Made by a program: the position numbers and the translations under genes. The notes under the pieces are model-generated. The model did not search any database. It was not told the DNA's origin and saw only the letters and a program-made list of their open reading frames with translations. A stretch of DNA of 16,094 nt from Chloroflexota bacterium (lineage in GTDB: Bacteria; Chloroflexota; Limnocylindria; Limnocylindrales; CSP1-4), in the NCBI GenBank assembly GCA_021777365.1, contig JAJYDP010000031.1, forward strand, positions 1-16,094, in the 5' to 3' direction. Positions 7,779-14,273 of this stretch are shown piece by piece. The first letter of the stretch is position 1. Each line of letters begins with the position of its first letter.

Positions 7779-8489
7779 ATGGCACAGACGTCGATCCTCG
7801 GCAGGATCGGGCAGCTGGTCCGCGCCAACGTCAACGCGCTGATCGACGGCGCGGAGGACCCGGAGAAGATGCTCGACCAGCTGATCCGGGACTTCACCAG
7901 CAACATGGCCGAGGCGGAGGACGCGGTCGCACAGACCGTGGGGAACCTCCGGATGGTGGAGGACGACGCGGCCGAGGCCCGCGCCGCCGCCGCCGAGTGG
8001 GGCGGCAAGGCCGCCGCGGCCTCCCGCAAGGCGGACGAGCTCCGGGGTGAGGGCAACGCCACCGAGGCGGACCGCTTCGACGAGCTCGCCAAGGTCGCGC
8101 TCCGCCGGCAGCTCAGCTACGAGGAGCAGGTCAAGACCTTCGAGACGCAGATCGCGCAGCAGACGGAGCTGGTCGACAAGCTCAAGGACGGGCTCAACAA
8201 GCTGCGGGCCAAGCGCGAGGAGCTGGTGCAGAAGCGCGACGAGCTGGTCAGCCGGGCCAAGATGGCCCAGGCACAGCTGCAGGTCCAGCAGACCCTGCGC
8301 GACGCGTCGGTGATGGATCCCACCAGCGAGCTCAACCGGTTCGAGGAGCGGATCCGCCGGCAGGAGGCGGTGGCCAGGGGCCGCGCGGAGGTGGCCGCCT
8401 CGTCACTGGACGAGCAGTTCGCGGCGCTGGACAGCGACTCGGACGAGCTCGAGGTGGAGGCCCGCCTCAAGGCGCTGAAGGGCAGCTGA
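7779..8489 (+). CDS. pspA: PspA/IM30 family membrane-stress protein
   Basis: The protein has 236 residues, the usual PspA/Vipp1 size. It opens with MAQTSILGRIGQLVRANVNALID and EDPEKMLDQLIRD, the hallmark amphipathic N-terminal helix and first hairpin of the family. The rest is almost entirely charged coiled-coil helix, with no signal peptide. PspA proteins bind damaged or stressed inner membrane from the cytosolic side and polymerise like ESCRT-III to hold the membrane together. The ATG at 7779 follows AGGAG 9 bases upstream. It lies 70 bases after the TPM gene on the same strand with no evident terminator between them, so co-transcription is likely. No PspF or PspBC gene is present, which fits the TPM-linked PspA systems of Gram-positive-like lineages. 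Confidence in the family is high; the exact client is inferred. Confidence 0.95.
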   Translation: MAQTSILGRIGQLVRANVNALIDGAEDPEKMLDQLIRDFTSNMAEAEDAVAQTVGNLRMVEDDAAEARAAAAEWGGKAAAASRKADELRGEGNATEADRFDELAKVALRRQLSYEEQVKTFETQIAQQTELVDKLKDGLNKLRAKREELVQKRDELVSRAKMAQAQLQVQQTLRDASVMDPTSELNRFEERIRRQEAVARGRAEVAASSLDEQFAALDSDSDELEVEARLKALKGS

Positions 8490-8545
8490 CGCGCGGTCCG
8501 GCTCCGTCCCCGGCGGGCCCGTCGGGCTTGGCAGCCGCGCCCCCG

Positions 8546-8584
8546 AACCGTGCGCGGTTGCCGGGAACGATCGGGCGCTCCCGG
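8546..8584. terminator. Two small hairpins between convergent pspA and copper lipoprotein genes
   Basis: AACCG-TGCG-CGGTT (8546-8559) is followed at once by CCGGGA...TCCCGG (8561-8584, 12-base loop). They sit in the 132-base convergent gap, where a bidirectional terminator is expected. Neither has a T-run, so the assignment is weak. Confidence 0.35.
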
Positions 8585-8621
8585 CCCATCGCCGCCGTCC
8601 GGCGGACGCGCCGCAGCGGCG

Positions 8622-9245
8622 TCACCCCTTCACGATGACCGTCCCGGCCATGAAGGGGTGGATGGAGCAGTGGTACGCGTAGGTGCCCGCGGTCCTGAAC
8701 GTGAACGAGAACGAGGCACCCGGCGCGATGGACCCGCTGTCGAAGGCACCGTTGTTGGCCGTCACCGTGTGGTCGACCTGGCCGGTGTTCTTCCACGTCA
8801 CCCGGGTACCGGCGCTGACCGTGAGCGTCGCCGGCTGAAAGCCGAAGTCCACGATGGTCACGGTCGCCGCCTTCGGGGCCGGTGTCGGCGTCGCGGGCGG
8901 CCGGGTGGCGGGCGGGTGTGTCGCCGGAGCGGGGGTGGCAGGCGGCCGCGTGGCCGGGACGGGCGTGGGGGTCGGCGTGGCGGGGGTCGTCACGGCAGAG
9001 GCTGCCGGCGCGGGCGACGCGGGGGCCGCGCTTGCAGCGGCGGCACTCGCCGGCGTCCCGTACGCCGAGGCACCCCCCGCTCCGTTGCCGGGTGCGATCG
9101 AGGTGGCCGCCGAGGATCCGGCCGCGGGCGGCGATGCGGCAGGCGTGGCCGCGGGCGTTGCCGCGGCACCGGAGCAGGCCGCGACGACGAGCGCCAGCGC
9201 CGGGATCAGCCGATGGTACCGATGGGCCGGCCGGGACGAGGCCAT
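8622..9245 (-). CDS. Amicyanin-like blue-copper lipoprotein
   Basis: This is a 207-residue exported electron-transfer protein. The N-terminus has a positively charged start and hydrophobic run ending in a lipobox, VVAAC, with Cys24 as the predicted lipid-anchored residue. Residues about 25-124 are an Ala/Pro/Thr-rich linker (PATPAP, PPATRPPATP repeats) that would hold the domain off the membrane. Residues 125-207 form a cupredoxin domain with a complete type 1 copper set: His159 in DHTV, then Cys193, His196 and Met199 in YHCSIHPFM. The C-x2-H-x2-M spacing is that of amicyanin/pseudoazurin-like proteins rather than plastocyanin. The ATG at 9243-9245 has AGGAG 7 bases upstream. The partner redox enzyme is not in the window, so its pathway (respiratory electron transfer or copper handling) is unknown. 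Confidence 0.88.
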   Translation of the reverse strand: MASSRPAHRYHRLIPALALVVAACSGAAATPAATPAASPPAAGSSAATSIAPGNGAGGASAYGTPASAAAASAAPASPAPAASAVTTPATPTPTPVPATRPPATPAPATHPPATRPPATPTPAPKAATVTIVDFGFQPATLTVSAGTRVTWKNTGQVDHTVTANNGAFDSGSIAPGASFSFTFRTAGTYAYHCSIHPFMAGTVIVKG

Positions 9246-9293
9246 GGCATCGCTCCTGCTGCGCAGTTCCTGCCGGGGAGTACGCCGCGCCGC

Positions 9294-9314
9294 GACGGGC
9301 GGTTTCGGCCCGTC
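9294..9314. terminator. Hairpin downstream of the PPIase gene
   Basis: GACGGGC (9294-9300) and GCCCGTC (9308-9314) form a perfect 7-bp stem with a 7-base loop, about 50 bases past the minus-strand stop of the isomerase gene. It probably ends or attenuates that transcript before the copper lipoprotein gene. No T-run follows. Confidence 0.4.
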
Positions 9315-9365
9315 CGGGTTCTCGACCTCGGCGCTGTCGGTGCCGCGATCAGCCGGGGTGTGGCG

Positions 9366-11291
9366 TCAGCTGGCCGGTGGCGTCGCGGCGGCGATGTCGG
9401 GCGACTGCCAGATGTTCGCCTTGGCCTTCTGCTGGCTGTACCAGTTGGTGAAGGCGGCGCCCTGCAGCGTGGTCAGCTGCGACGAGTCGATCGCCCGCTT
9501 CTCCTTCTGGGTGATCTCGTACAGGAAGATCCCGCCGGTCGTCTCGTGCGGCGCGCTGACCTGGCCCACCTTCAGGCCGAAGAGGATGTTCTCGATCGAC
9601 GGGTCGAGCTGCAGCGGGGCGACCCACCCCATGTCGCCGCCGGCGACGGCATCGGTCGCGTCCGAGTTGGCCTTGGCGATCGCGGAGAAGCTGGCGCCCG
9701 GGGCGGCCAGCTCCTTCTGGATCTGGGCCACGCGCTGGGACGGCCCGGGGCGGCTCGCCACGAAGAGGATCACGTGGTAGCCGTACTGTGTCTTGACCGG
9801 CCCGATGATCTCGTCCGGCGTGTGAGTCCCGGTGAACAGGGGGGCCGAGAACTGGGGCACCATCGCCCCCTGTGTGAACCACCCCAGGTCGCCGCCGTTG
9901 GCGCCGGACGTGGTGTCGTTGCTCTCGGTCTTCGCCATCTGGGCAAACGCCGCTGCGCGCTTCGCCGGGTCGGTGATCGCCCGCAGCGTGTCGGCCGCGG
10001 CCTGCGCCTTCTTCTCGGCCGCCGCCCACGACGGGTCGCTGGCCGGGATGGACGACGCGTTGTTGGGATCGCCCTTGGGGCTGAACAGGATGTGCGAGGC
10101 CTTCACCTCGGGACCCGTGACGGGGTTGCCCTGGGAGTCGACGGTGGCCACCTCGATCTCCCACGCGTGCACCTGCTCGGGGTCGCCGGTCGTCGCCTGC
10201 TTGGTGATGGCCGTCTGCAGCTTGTTGAAGAGCAGGTCGTAGCGGACCGCCAGCCGGTAGGCGGAGATGCTGACGCCCGCCTGCTCGATCGTCTTCTGGT
10301 AGTTCGGATTGGTCTGGGCGGGCACGATGTCGGTGACCTTGCCGATCCGGTACGTGCCGTCGGAGCCCAGCATCACGCCGGTCATGCCGTTGAGCGGCAG
10401 CTTGAAGAGGGCGTTCACCCAGGCCTGGTCCACGGTGTCGGAGGCGGTGATGTACCCGTAGTCACCGCCGTTGGTCGCGCTCGGGTCGGTGCTGTACTCC
10501 TTCGCCACCGTGGCGAACGGGGTGCCGGCGTTCAGGGCCGCCAGTGCCGCGTCCGCGTTCGCCTTGGCCTCCGCCTTCTGTGCGGCCGTGGGGCCGGACG
10601 GCGAGGGGGAGGGTGATGCGCTCGGCTGTGCCGAGGCGCCGGCAGATGCCGCTGGAGCGGTCGACGCCGACGGGGCGGTCGACGCCGCGGCGGAAGGAGC
10701 CGCCGACGGGGCGGCGGACGTCGCGGGCGCTGCGGAGGCCGATGTTGACGGCGCCGCCAGGGCCGCGGGCGTGGCGCCCGGCTGCACGAAGATGGCGAGC
10801 ACCTTGCGCTGCTCCGGGGTCGTGGCCTCCTGCTTCAGTTCGTTGTCGACCTCGGCGTCGGTGACGGTGATCCCCATCTTCTGTGCGAGCTGCGTCTGCA
10901 GTACCCCGTCGATGAGCTCGCTCGCCGCGTTCTGCGGGAGGGCCGCCTCCTGCTGCTGGAGCGCCTGCTGCTCCTGGGCGGCGGTGGTCTGGTCGACGGC
11001 CCCCGACGTGACCGCGGCCTGGAGGTTGGCCAGCGTGGCGTTGATGCGGTACTGGTCTACGGCCTGGCGCTGGGCCCATTCGTCCTTGCTGATCGAGACG
11101 CCGTTCACGGTGGCGATCGCGGCCAGGTGGTCGTTGTAGTAGATGGCGGCCACGCCGCCCGCCAGGATGACGACGGCGACCACGATGACGGCGATGAACC
11201 CGAAGGTCACGAGCACCTGCTGGCGCTGTTCGTCCGAGGCGGACGTGCGGCGCTTGCGGGCGGGGGTGGCACGAGGCGTGCGGAAGGTCAT
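9366..11291 (-). CDS. Membrane-anchored peptidyl-prolyl isomerase with three parvulin-like repeats (SurA/PrsA type)
   Basis: This 641-residue extracytoplasmic foldase begins MTFRTP at the ATG of 11289-11291. An upstream GTG at 11336 is less likely. A basic cytosolic start is followed by one uncleaved membrane helix (about 26-51) and a SurA_N-like helical region (about 55-160). Parvulin-like unit 1 (about 163-322) is split by an Ala/Ser/Pro-rich insertion at 173-236. Unit 2 (about 396-512) looks complete, with VKASHILF, GGDLGWF and YGYHVILF. Unit 3 (about 525-597) keeps GGDMGWV but lacks the opening HIL strand. Unit 1 lacks both typical His residues, so only unit 2 is likely catalytic. Such proteins help exported polypeptides fold. 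Its neighbours, the copper lipoprotein and a PAC2 gene, face the same way but are separated by gaps of 120-140 bases, so an operon is not clear. Confidence 0.9.
   Translation of the reverse strand: MTFRTPRATPARKRRTSASDEQRQQVLVTFGFIAVIVVAVVILAGGVAAIYYNDHLAAIATVNGVSISKDEWAQRQAVDQYRINATLANLQAAVTSGAVDQTTAAQEQQALQQQEAALPQNAASELIDGVLQTQLAQKMGITVTDAEVDNELKQEATTPEQRKVLAIFVQPGATPAALAAPSTSASAAPATSAAPSAAPSAAASTAPSASTAPAASAGASAQPSASPSPSPSGPTAAQKAEAKANADAALAALNAGTPFATVAKEYSTDPSATNGGDYGYITASDTVDQAWVNALFKLPLNGMTGVMLGSDGTYRIGKVTDIVPAQTNPNYQKTIEQAGVSISAYRLAVRYDLLFNKLQTAITKQATTGDPEQVHAWEIEVATVDSQGNPVTGPEVKASHILFSPKGDPNNASSIPASDPSWAAAEKKAQAAADTLRAITDPAKRAAAFAQMAKTESNDTTSGANGGDLGWFTQGAMVPQFSAPLFTGTHTPDEIIGPVKTQYGYHVILFVASRPGPSQRVAQIQKELAAPGASFSAIAKANSDATDAVAGGDMGWVAPLQLDPSIENILFGLKVGQVSAPHETTGGIFLYEITQKEKRAIDSSQLTTLQGAAFTNWYSQQKAKANIWQSPDIAAATPPAS
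10584..10775 (-). repeat. Low-complexity Ala/Ser/Pro coding segment inside the PPIase
   Basis: About 64 codons encode an almost pure Ala/Ser/Pro/Thr stretch built of short APSA, STAPS and SPSPS-like pieces. It falls between the first strand and first helix of parvulin-like unit 1. It is in frame with no stop. It is likely a disordered loop that tolerates length change. Confidence 0.75.
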
Positions 11292-11345
11292 GGCGTGTTC
11301 AGGATTCCTGTGGTGCGTTGGAGCCGGCGAGGGCACAGGTCTGCA

Positions 11346-11351
11346 AGAGTA
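11346..11351 (-). promoter_or_regulatory. Possible -10 element for the PPIase gene
   Basis: On the minus strand TACTCT fits TANNNT and lies 54 bases ahead of the ATG, in a gap of otherwise extreme GC. The region 16-18 bases further upstream gives no good TTGACA match. The call is tentative. Confidence 0.3.
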
Positions 11352-11432
11352 GCGCCTCCGGACGGACGGGGTGTTGCAGTTCGGCGTTCGCCGACCGACC
11401 GGCGCTCGCCGGCGGCCGGAACGCGGCTCGCA

Positions 11433-12284
11433 TCAGGGCCGCTGGCTGCCTCCGTTGCCGCGTTCCCGGAGGAAGCGCTCGATGTCGGCGATGAGGTCGT
11501 CGCCGGTCGGCGCCCGCTCCTCGTCGGCCCGCTCCTCCAGCCTGGCGACGTGCGCCCGCATCGTCTCGTCTGCCGCCGTCGCGAGGTCGAGGCGGGCGCG
11601 GATCTGGCGCGCCTCCTCGGGCAGGTCCCCCACAGGGATCCCGGCCCCCAGGTGCTGGCCGAGCACCCGCAGCAGCTCGATGGTGGCGGCCGGCGCGGGC
11701 CCGGTGACATAGTGGGGGACCTGGGCGAAGTAGCCGACGGCCGGGAAACCCGCGTTGGTGAGCGCCAGGTCCAGCACGGACAGTGCGGCCGCCGGCACGC
11801 GCAGCGTGCCCTCGGGCCCCGGCTCCACGCCGCCGCGCAGCAGTTCCGGCCGCGACGCGGTGCCCATCACCTGGACAGGTCGCGTGTGGGGGACCGCCCC
11901 CGGGATCGAGCCCAGGCTGATCACCTCGGCCACGTCGAGCTGGCGCGCCAGCTCGACCACCGCGTCGCAGAACTCGTGCCAGCGGTAGTCCGGCTCCGGG
12001 CCGGTCAGCACCAGCACGTCGTGTTCGCCGGCGCGGGCGTGGCGGACCGCCAGCTCGGGCCAGGTGAGCTGGCTCGGCCGGCCGTCCTCGATCTCGAGCG
12101 TGGGGCGGCGCGCGCGGTAGTCGAAGAGCGCGTCCGCGTCGAACGTGGCCACCACGGGGCCTCCCGCAGCGAGCCGCTCGGCCGCGGTGGTGGCGGCGGT
12201 GCCCGCATCGACCCAGCCGTCGAACGCCACGACCAGCGACGGCGAGTGCAGCTCGGGGACGTGCTCGAGACGGTAGAGCGCCAC
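11433..12284 (-). CDS. PAC2 family protein
   Basis: This 283-residue cytosolic protein has the PAC2 (proteasome assembly chaperone 2-like) fold. The opening ALYRLEHVPELHSPSLVVAF followed by DGWVDAG (22-28) is the standard start of bacterial PAC2 proteins. LGSIPGAVPHTRPV and NAGFPAVGYFAQVPHYVTGP in the middle are further family segments. The C-terminus is a charged helix (EERADEERAPTGDDLIADIE). I set the start at the GTG of 12282-12284 because family members begin within a few residues of this point. The open frame continues upstream to 12464, but that part looks unlike protein. There is no ribosome binding site, but a -10-like TATCCT lies exactly 6 bases before the GTG, suggesting a leaderless message. 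Bacterial PAC2 proteins are widespread in Actinobacteria and Chloroflexota, and their role is poorly known. No proteasome gene is visible here. Confidence 0.87.
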   Translation of the reverse strand: MALYRLEHVPELHSPSLVVAFDGWVDAGTAATTAAERLAAGGPVVATFDADALFDYRARRPTLEIEDGRPSQLTWPELAVRHARAGEHDVLVLTGPEPDYRWHEFCDAVVELARQLDVAEVISLGSIPGAVPHTRPVQVMGTASRPELLRGGVEPGPEGTLRVPAAALSVLDLALTNAGFPAVGYFAQVPHYVTGPAPAATIELLRVLGQHLGAGIPVGDLPEEARQIRARLDLATAADETMRAHVARLEERADEERAPTGDDLIADIERFLRERGNGGSQRP

Positions 12285-12290
12285 GCGCGA

Positions 12291-12318
12291 AGGATAGGGC
12301 ACGCGGCCGCGGTGTCGC
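12291..12318 (-). promoter_or_regulatory. Predicted promoter driving a leaderless PAC2 transcript
   Basis: On the minus strand TATCCT (12291-12296, TANNNT form) ends 6 bases before the GTG start codon. GCGACA (12313-12318, four of six matches to TTGACA) lies 16 bases further upstream. This spacing puts the transcription start at or next to the first base of the start codon, the arrangement of leaderless genes in Deinococcus, Actinobacteria and related groups. Confidence 0.5.
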
Positions 12319-12323
12319 CGGCC

Positions 12324-12350
12324 GGTACCATCGCCGATCGGTGACGTACC
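12324..12350. promoter_or_regulatory. Imperfect nested dyad between divergent PAC2 and secreted-protein genes
   Basis: GGTAC (12324-12328) and GTACC (12346-12350) bracket a central perfect palindrome CCGATCGG (12334-12341). The two dyad centres are half a base apart, so they are not one exact symmetrical site. The element lies just upstream of the predicted PAC2 promoter and could bind a regulator of both genes. Chance is possible. Confidence 0.25.
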
Positions 12351-12445
12351 AATGGTCGGGACCCTGCCCGCAACGCAATCGTCGCACCATCGTTCCGACA
12401 GGCAGCGGCCCGGGACAGGCAGGCCGCGCGATCGCGAGGAGCAGC

Positions 12446-12976
12446 ATGTTCGGAACCATCGCACGCTACGTGAGCCTCAAGCTCGCCGCGGCCGTCATCG
12501 TCGCGGCGGCGCTTCCGGTGGGGATGGTCGCGGCGGCCGCCGTGGTGAGCCACTCCGCCACCCCGGGACACTCCGCGTTCACCACGCCGAACCAGCAGGC
12601 CAACGTCAGCCCGACGGCGACGCCTGAGGCGACGGCCACCCCCGAGCCGACCGACACGCCGGAGGCGACGGGGACCCCCGAGCCGACCGACACGCCCGAT
12701 GCGAACGCGGCCGCCCAGGATTCCGCCACCGCGCGGCCGACCGACAACCACGGTTATGCGGTGTCGCAGGTCGCGCAGGATCCCACGCAGGTCGGCGGGC
12801 CCAACGACAACCACGGCGGAGCGGTGAGCGAGGTCGCCCGCGGGGACCATGGGCCCTGCGGCACGAACCCGCCCGGCAAGTCGGCCGCGCACTGCCCGTT
12901 CCCGACGCCCACGCCGGCGGCCGTGACCGCGACCCCGACGCCGACGCCCACGCCGACCGCGTCGCCCGCGTCCTGA
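12446..12976 (+). CDS. Small exported Thr/Pro-repeat protein with duplicated DNHGxAVSxVA motif, function unknown
   Basis: This 176-residue protein does not match a family I can name. The ATG at 12446 follows GAGGAG 5 bases upstream, so this start is favoured over the longer open frame beginning at 12341. Residues about 8-36 (KLAAAVIVAAALPVGMVAAA region) form a signal peptide or N-terminal anchor. Then comes a disordered TPEAT/TPEPTD repeat section (about 55-85) encoded by two 36-base units. Next is a short motif given twice, DNHGYAVSQVAQ and DNHGGAVSEVAR (about 98-130). A Cys pair follows within GPCGTNPPGKSAAHCP, and then a TPTPTPT tail. The build suggests a cell-surface or secreted protein with a small disulfide-bonded or metal-binding module. 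His-rich short motifs fit metal binding, but this is speculation. A strong hairpin follows at 13027-13068. Confidence 0.78.
   Translation: MFGTIARYVSLKLAAAVIVAAALPVGMVAAAAVVSHSATPGHSAFTTPNQQANVSPTATPEATATPEPTDTPEATGTPEPTDTPDANAAAQDSATARPTDNHGYAVSQVAQDPTQVGGPNDNHGGAVSEVARGDHGPCGTNPPGKSAAHCPFPTPTPAAVTATPTPTPTPTASPAS
12620..12691 (+). repeat. Two tandem 36-bp units encoding TPEATxTPEPTD
   Basis: Two head-to-tail 36-base units (12620-12655 and 12656-12691) differ at three bases. They encode TPEATATPEPTD and TPEATGTPEPTD. A partial third copy (ACGCC) follows. The copies are in frame and nearly identical, which points to recent duplication. Confidence 0.88.
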
Positions 12977-13026
12977 CCGTGCGCCGCCGGCGCTCGTGAC
13001 CACGGGCCCGCGGCACGCCTGATCCA

Positions 13027-13068
13027 GCGCCCGGGGCTGCGCCGATCGTGCGGCGACGCCCCGGGCGT
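13027..13068 (+). terminator. Strong hairpin terminator after the secreted-protein gene
   Basis: CGCCCGGGGC (13028-13037) pairs perfectly with GCCCCGGGCG (13058-13067), and a G-T pair extends the base. Inside, CGCCG (13040-13044) pairs with CGGCG (13051-13055) across a 6-base loop, with a 2x2 internal mismatch between the stems. The short pyrimidine-rich tail TCTTCGT follows. It sits 50 bases after the stop codon of the upstream gene. Confidence 0.6.
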
Positions 13069-13091
13069 CTTCGTGCCCGTCGCCGTCCGGG

Positions 13092-13130
13092 CGAAACCCA
13101 TCCCCGGGCGTGTGCCCGGGCATGGGTTCG
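13092..13130. promoter_or_regulatory. Second long hairpin in the leader region of the ABC exporter
   Basis: CCCGGGC (13103-13109) pairs with GCCCGGG (13114-13120) around loop GTGT. After one C-C mismatch the stem continues as CGA(A)ACCCAT (13092-13101) with ATGGGTTCG (13122-13130), one A being bulged. That is about 16 base pairs in total. It lies 24 bases past the terminator-like hairpin and about 180 bases before the ABC gene. It could be a second terminator, a leader RNA structure or a protein-binding dyad. Confidence 0.45.
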
Positions 13131-13256
13131 GGCCCGCGCCCGGTCCCGCGCGCCGCCGGGTCCGCTCGATGGGGCTGCTCGGCGAGGATCGGCGGGCGGA
13201 TCGGCTCTCGCGAAGCGCGGGGATCGCGCGGACCATGGCCACTGGCAGCGCGCCAG

Positions 13257-13282
13257 CCCAGCACGTCCGCCCAGCACGTCCG
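13257..13282 (+). repeat. Tandem 13-bp duplication upstream of the ABC ATPase gene
   Basis: CCCAGCACGTCCG occurs twice with no spacer (13257-13269 and 13270-13282), ending about 26 bases before the ABC start codon. It may be a duplicated regulator site or simple slippage. Confidence 0.7.
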
Positions 13283-13308
13283 CCGCTGCCGCCCGGGGAG
13301 AGGGGGTC

Positions 13309-14259
13309 ATGGCGCTCGTCGTCGACGGCCTGCGCAAGCGCTTCGGCGAGGTCCAGGCGCTCGACGGGATCGGGTTCCGGGTCGAGCCGGGCCAGGTCTT
13401 CGGCTTCCTCGGCCCCAACGGCGCCGGGAAGACGACCACCATGCGGATCGTGCTGGACATCCTCCGCGCCGACGAAGGGTCGGTCACCTGGGCGGATCGT
13501 CCGGCGAGCGAGGCAGCGCGCCGCACATGGGGGTACCTGCCGGAGGACCGCGGTCTCTACCCCCGCATGAAGGTGCTGGACCAGCTCGTCTTCTATGGCT
13601 CCCTCTACGGCCTGCCCCGGCGGGAGGCCGCGGCGCGGGCGCGCCACTGGCTGGCCCGGTTCCGCATCCCGGAGTACGAGGACCGCCGCGCGGAGCAGCT
13701 CTCCAAGGGGAACCAGCAGAAAGTGCAGTTCATCGCCGCGATCCTGCACGACCCGGACGTGCTCCTCATGGACGAGCCCTTCTCCGGGCTGGACCCCATC
13801 AACGTCGCGCTCCTGAAGGACGCCGTGCTGGAGATGCGCGACCGCGGCCGGGCGCTCGTCTTCAGCACGCACCAGATGGAGCAGGTGGAGGAGCTCTGCG
13901 GCGCCGTCGCCATCATCGACCGCGGCCACCTGCTGGTGAGCGGCGAGACCCGGGAGGTGCGGCGCCGCGCCGGGCGCCGGGTGGTGCGGCTGGGCGTCGC
14001 CGGCGACCCGGACCTCGGCTGGCTCGACACGCTGCCGGGCGTGCGCGTCACCCGCTCCGGCCTGGACTACCACGAGCTGGACGTGCGGGACGGCGGTGAC
14101 CCCGAGACGATCCTGCAGGCCGCCCTGGCGAGGGGCGAGTACGTCACCCGGTTCGAGATCGCGGACCCCTCGATCGAGGACATCTTCATCGAGCAGGTCG
14201 GCGTCTCCGGTGCCGAGGAGCGACGCCTTGCCGCGGTCCCGGCGGGGGCGCGGCGATGA
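13309..14259 (+). CDS. ABC exporter ATP-binding protein (NatA/YhaQ-like, with DUF4162 C-terminus)
   Basis: This 316-residue cytosolic ATPase energises the permease encoded next. The ATG at 13309 follows GGGGAGAGGGGG closely. Walker A is GPNGAGKT (35-42), the signature is LSKGNQQ (131-137), Walker B is VLLMDEP (151-157) with the D-loop SGLDP, and the switch His is in STHQ. The Q-loop position reads YLPEDRGLYP with Glu79 instead of Gln, and the signature has KGN in place of GGQ. Both are normal for the NatA/YhaQ group of Na+ or drug/lipid exporters, not defects. The C-terminal 80 residues (EIADPSIEDIFIEQVG near the end) match the DUF4162 tail found in this group. The stop overlaps an ATG of the permease frame by the ATGA arrangement, so the two are translationally linked. 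The substrate is not readable from sequence. Confidence 0.92.
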   Translation: MALVVDGLRKRFGEVQALDGIGFRVEPGQVFGFLGPNGAGKTTTMRIVLDILRADEGSVTWADRPASEAARRTWGYLPEDRGLYPRMKVLDQLVFYGSLYGLPRREAAARARHWLARFRIPEYEDRRAEQLSKGNQQKVQFIAAILHDPDVLLMDEPFSGLDPINVALLKDAVLEMRDRGRALVFSTHQMEQVEELCGAVAIIDRGHLLVSGETREVRRRAGRRVVRLGVAGDPDLGWLDTLPGVRVTRSGLDYHELDVRDGGDPETILQAALARGEYVTRFEIADPSIEDIFIEQVGVSGAEERRLAAVPAGARR

Positions 14260-14273
14260 CGGGGAGGGCGCCG

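Larger units (their letters stand above)
12977..13308. other. Intergenic region ahead of the ABC exporter operon
   Basis: These 332 bases hold two long hairpins (13027-13068 and 13092-13130), a 13-bp tandem duplication (13257-13282) and the purine-rich ribosome binding site of the ABC gene (about 13295-13306). The frame of the ABC gene is open upstream to 13048, but the codons there lack any domain and overlap the second hairpin, so I treat them as non-coding. I see no clear -10/-35 pair and no RNA gene. Confidence 0.55.

Noticed and set aside
6014..8092. Open frame of 692 codons on the minus strand across the TPM and pspA genes
   Set aside because: It is antisense to two recognised proteins and gives no domain.
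8550..10616. Open frame of 688 codons on the plus strand
   Set aside because: It is antisense to the copper lipoprotein and the isomerase. The product is Arg/Gly-rich without recognisable segments.
12285..12464. Upstream extension of the PAC2 frame to 12464
   Set aside because: The added residues are Arg/Cys/Gly-rich, do not resemble PAC2 proteins, and would overlap the start and ribosome binding site of the divergent gene.
13048..13308. Upstream extension of the ABC ATPase frame to 13048
   Set aside because: The added residues are Arg/Pro/Ala-rich and span the second hairpin. The ATG at 13309 has an ideal ribosome binding site and matches the family start.
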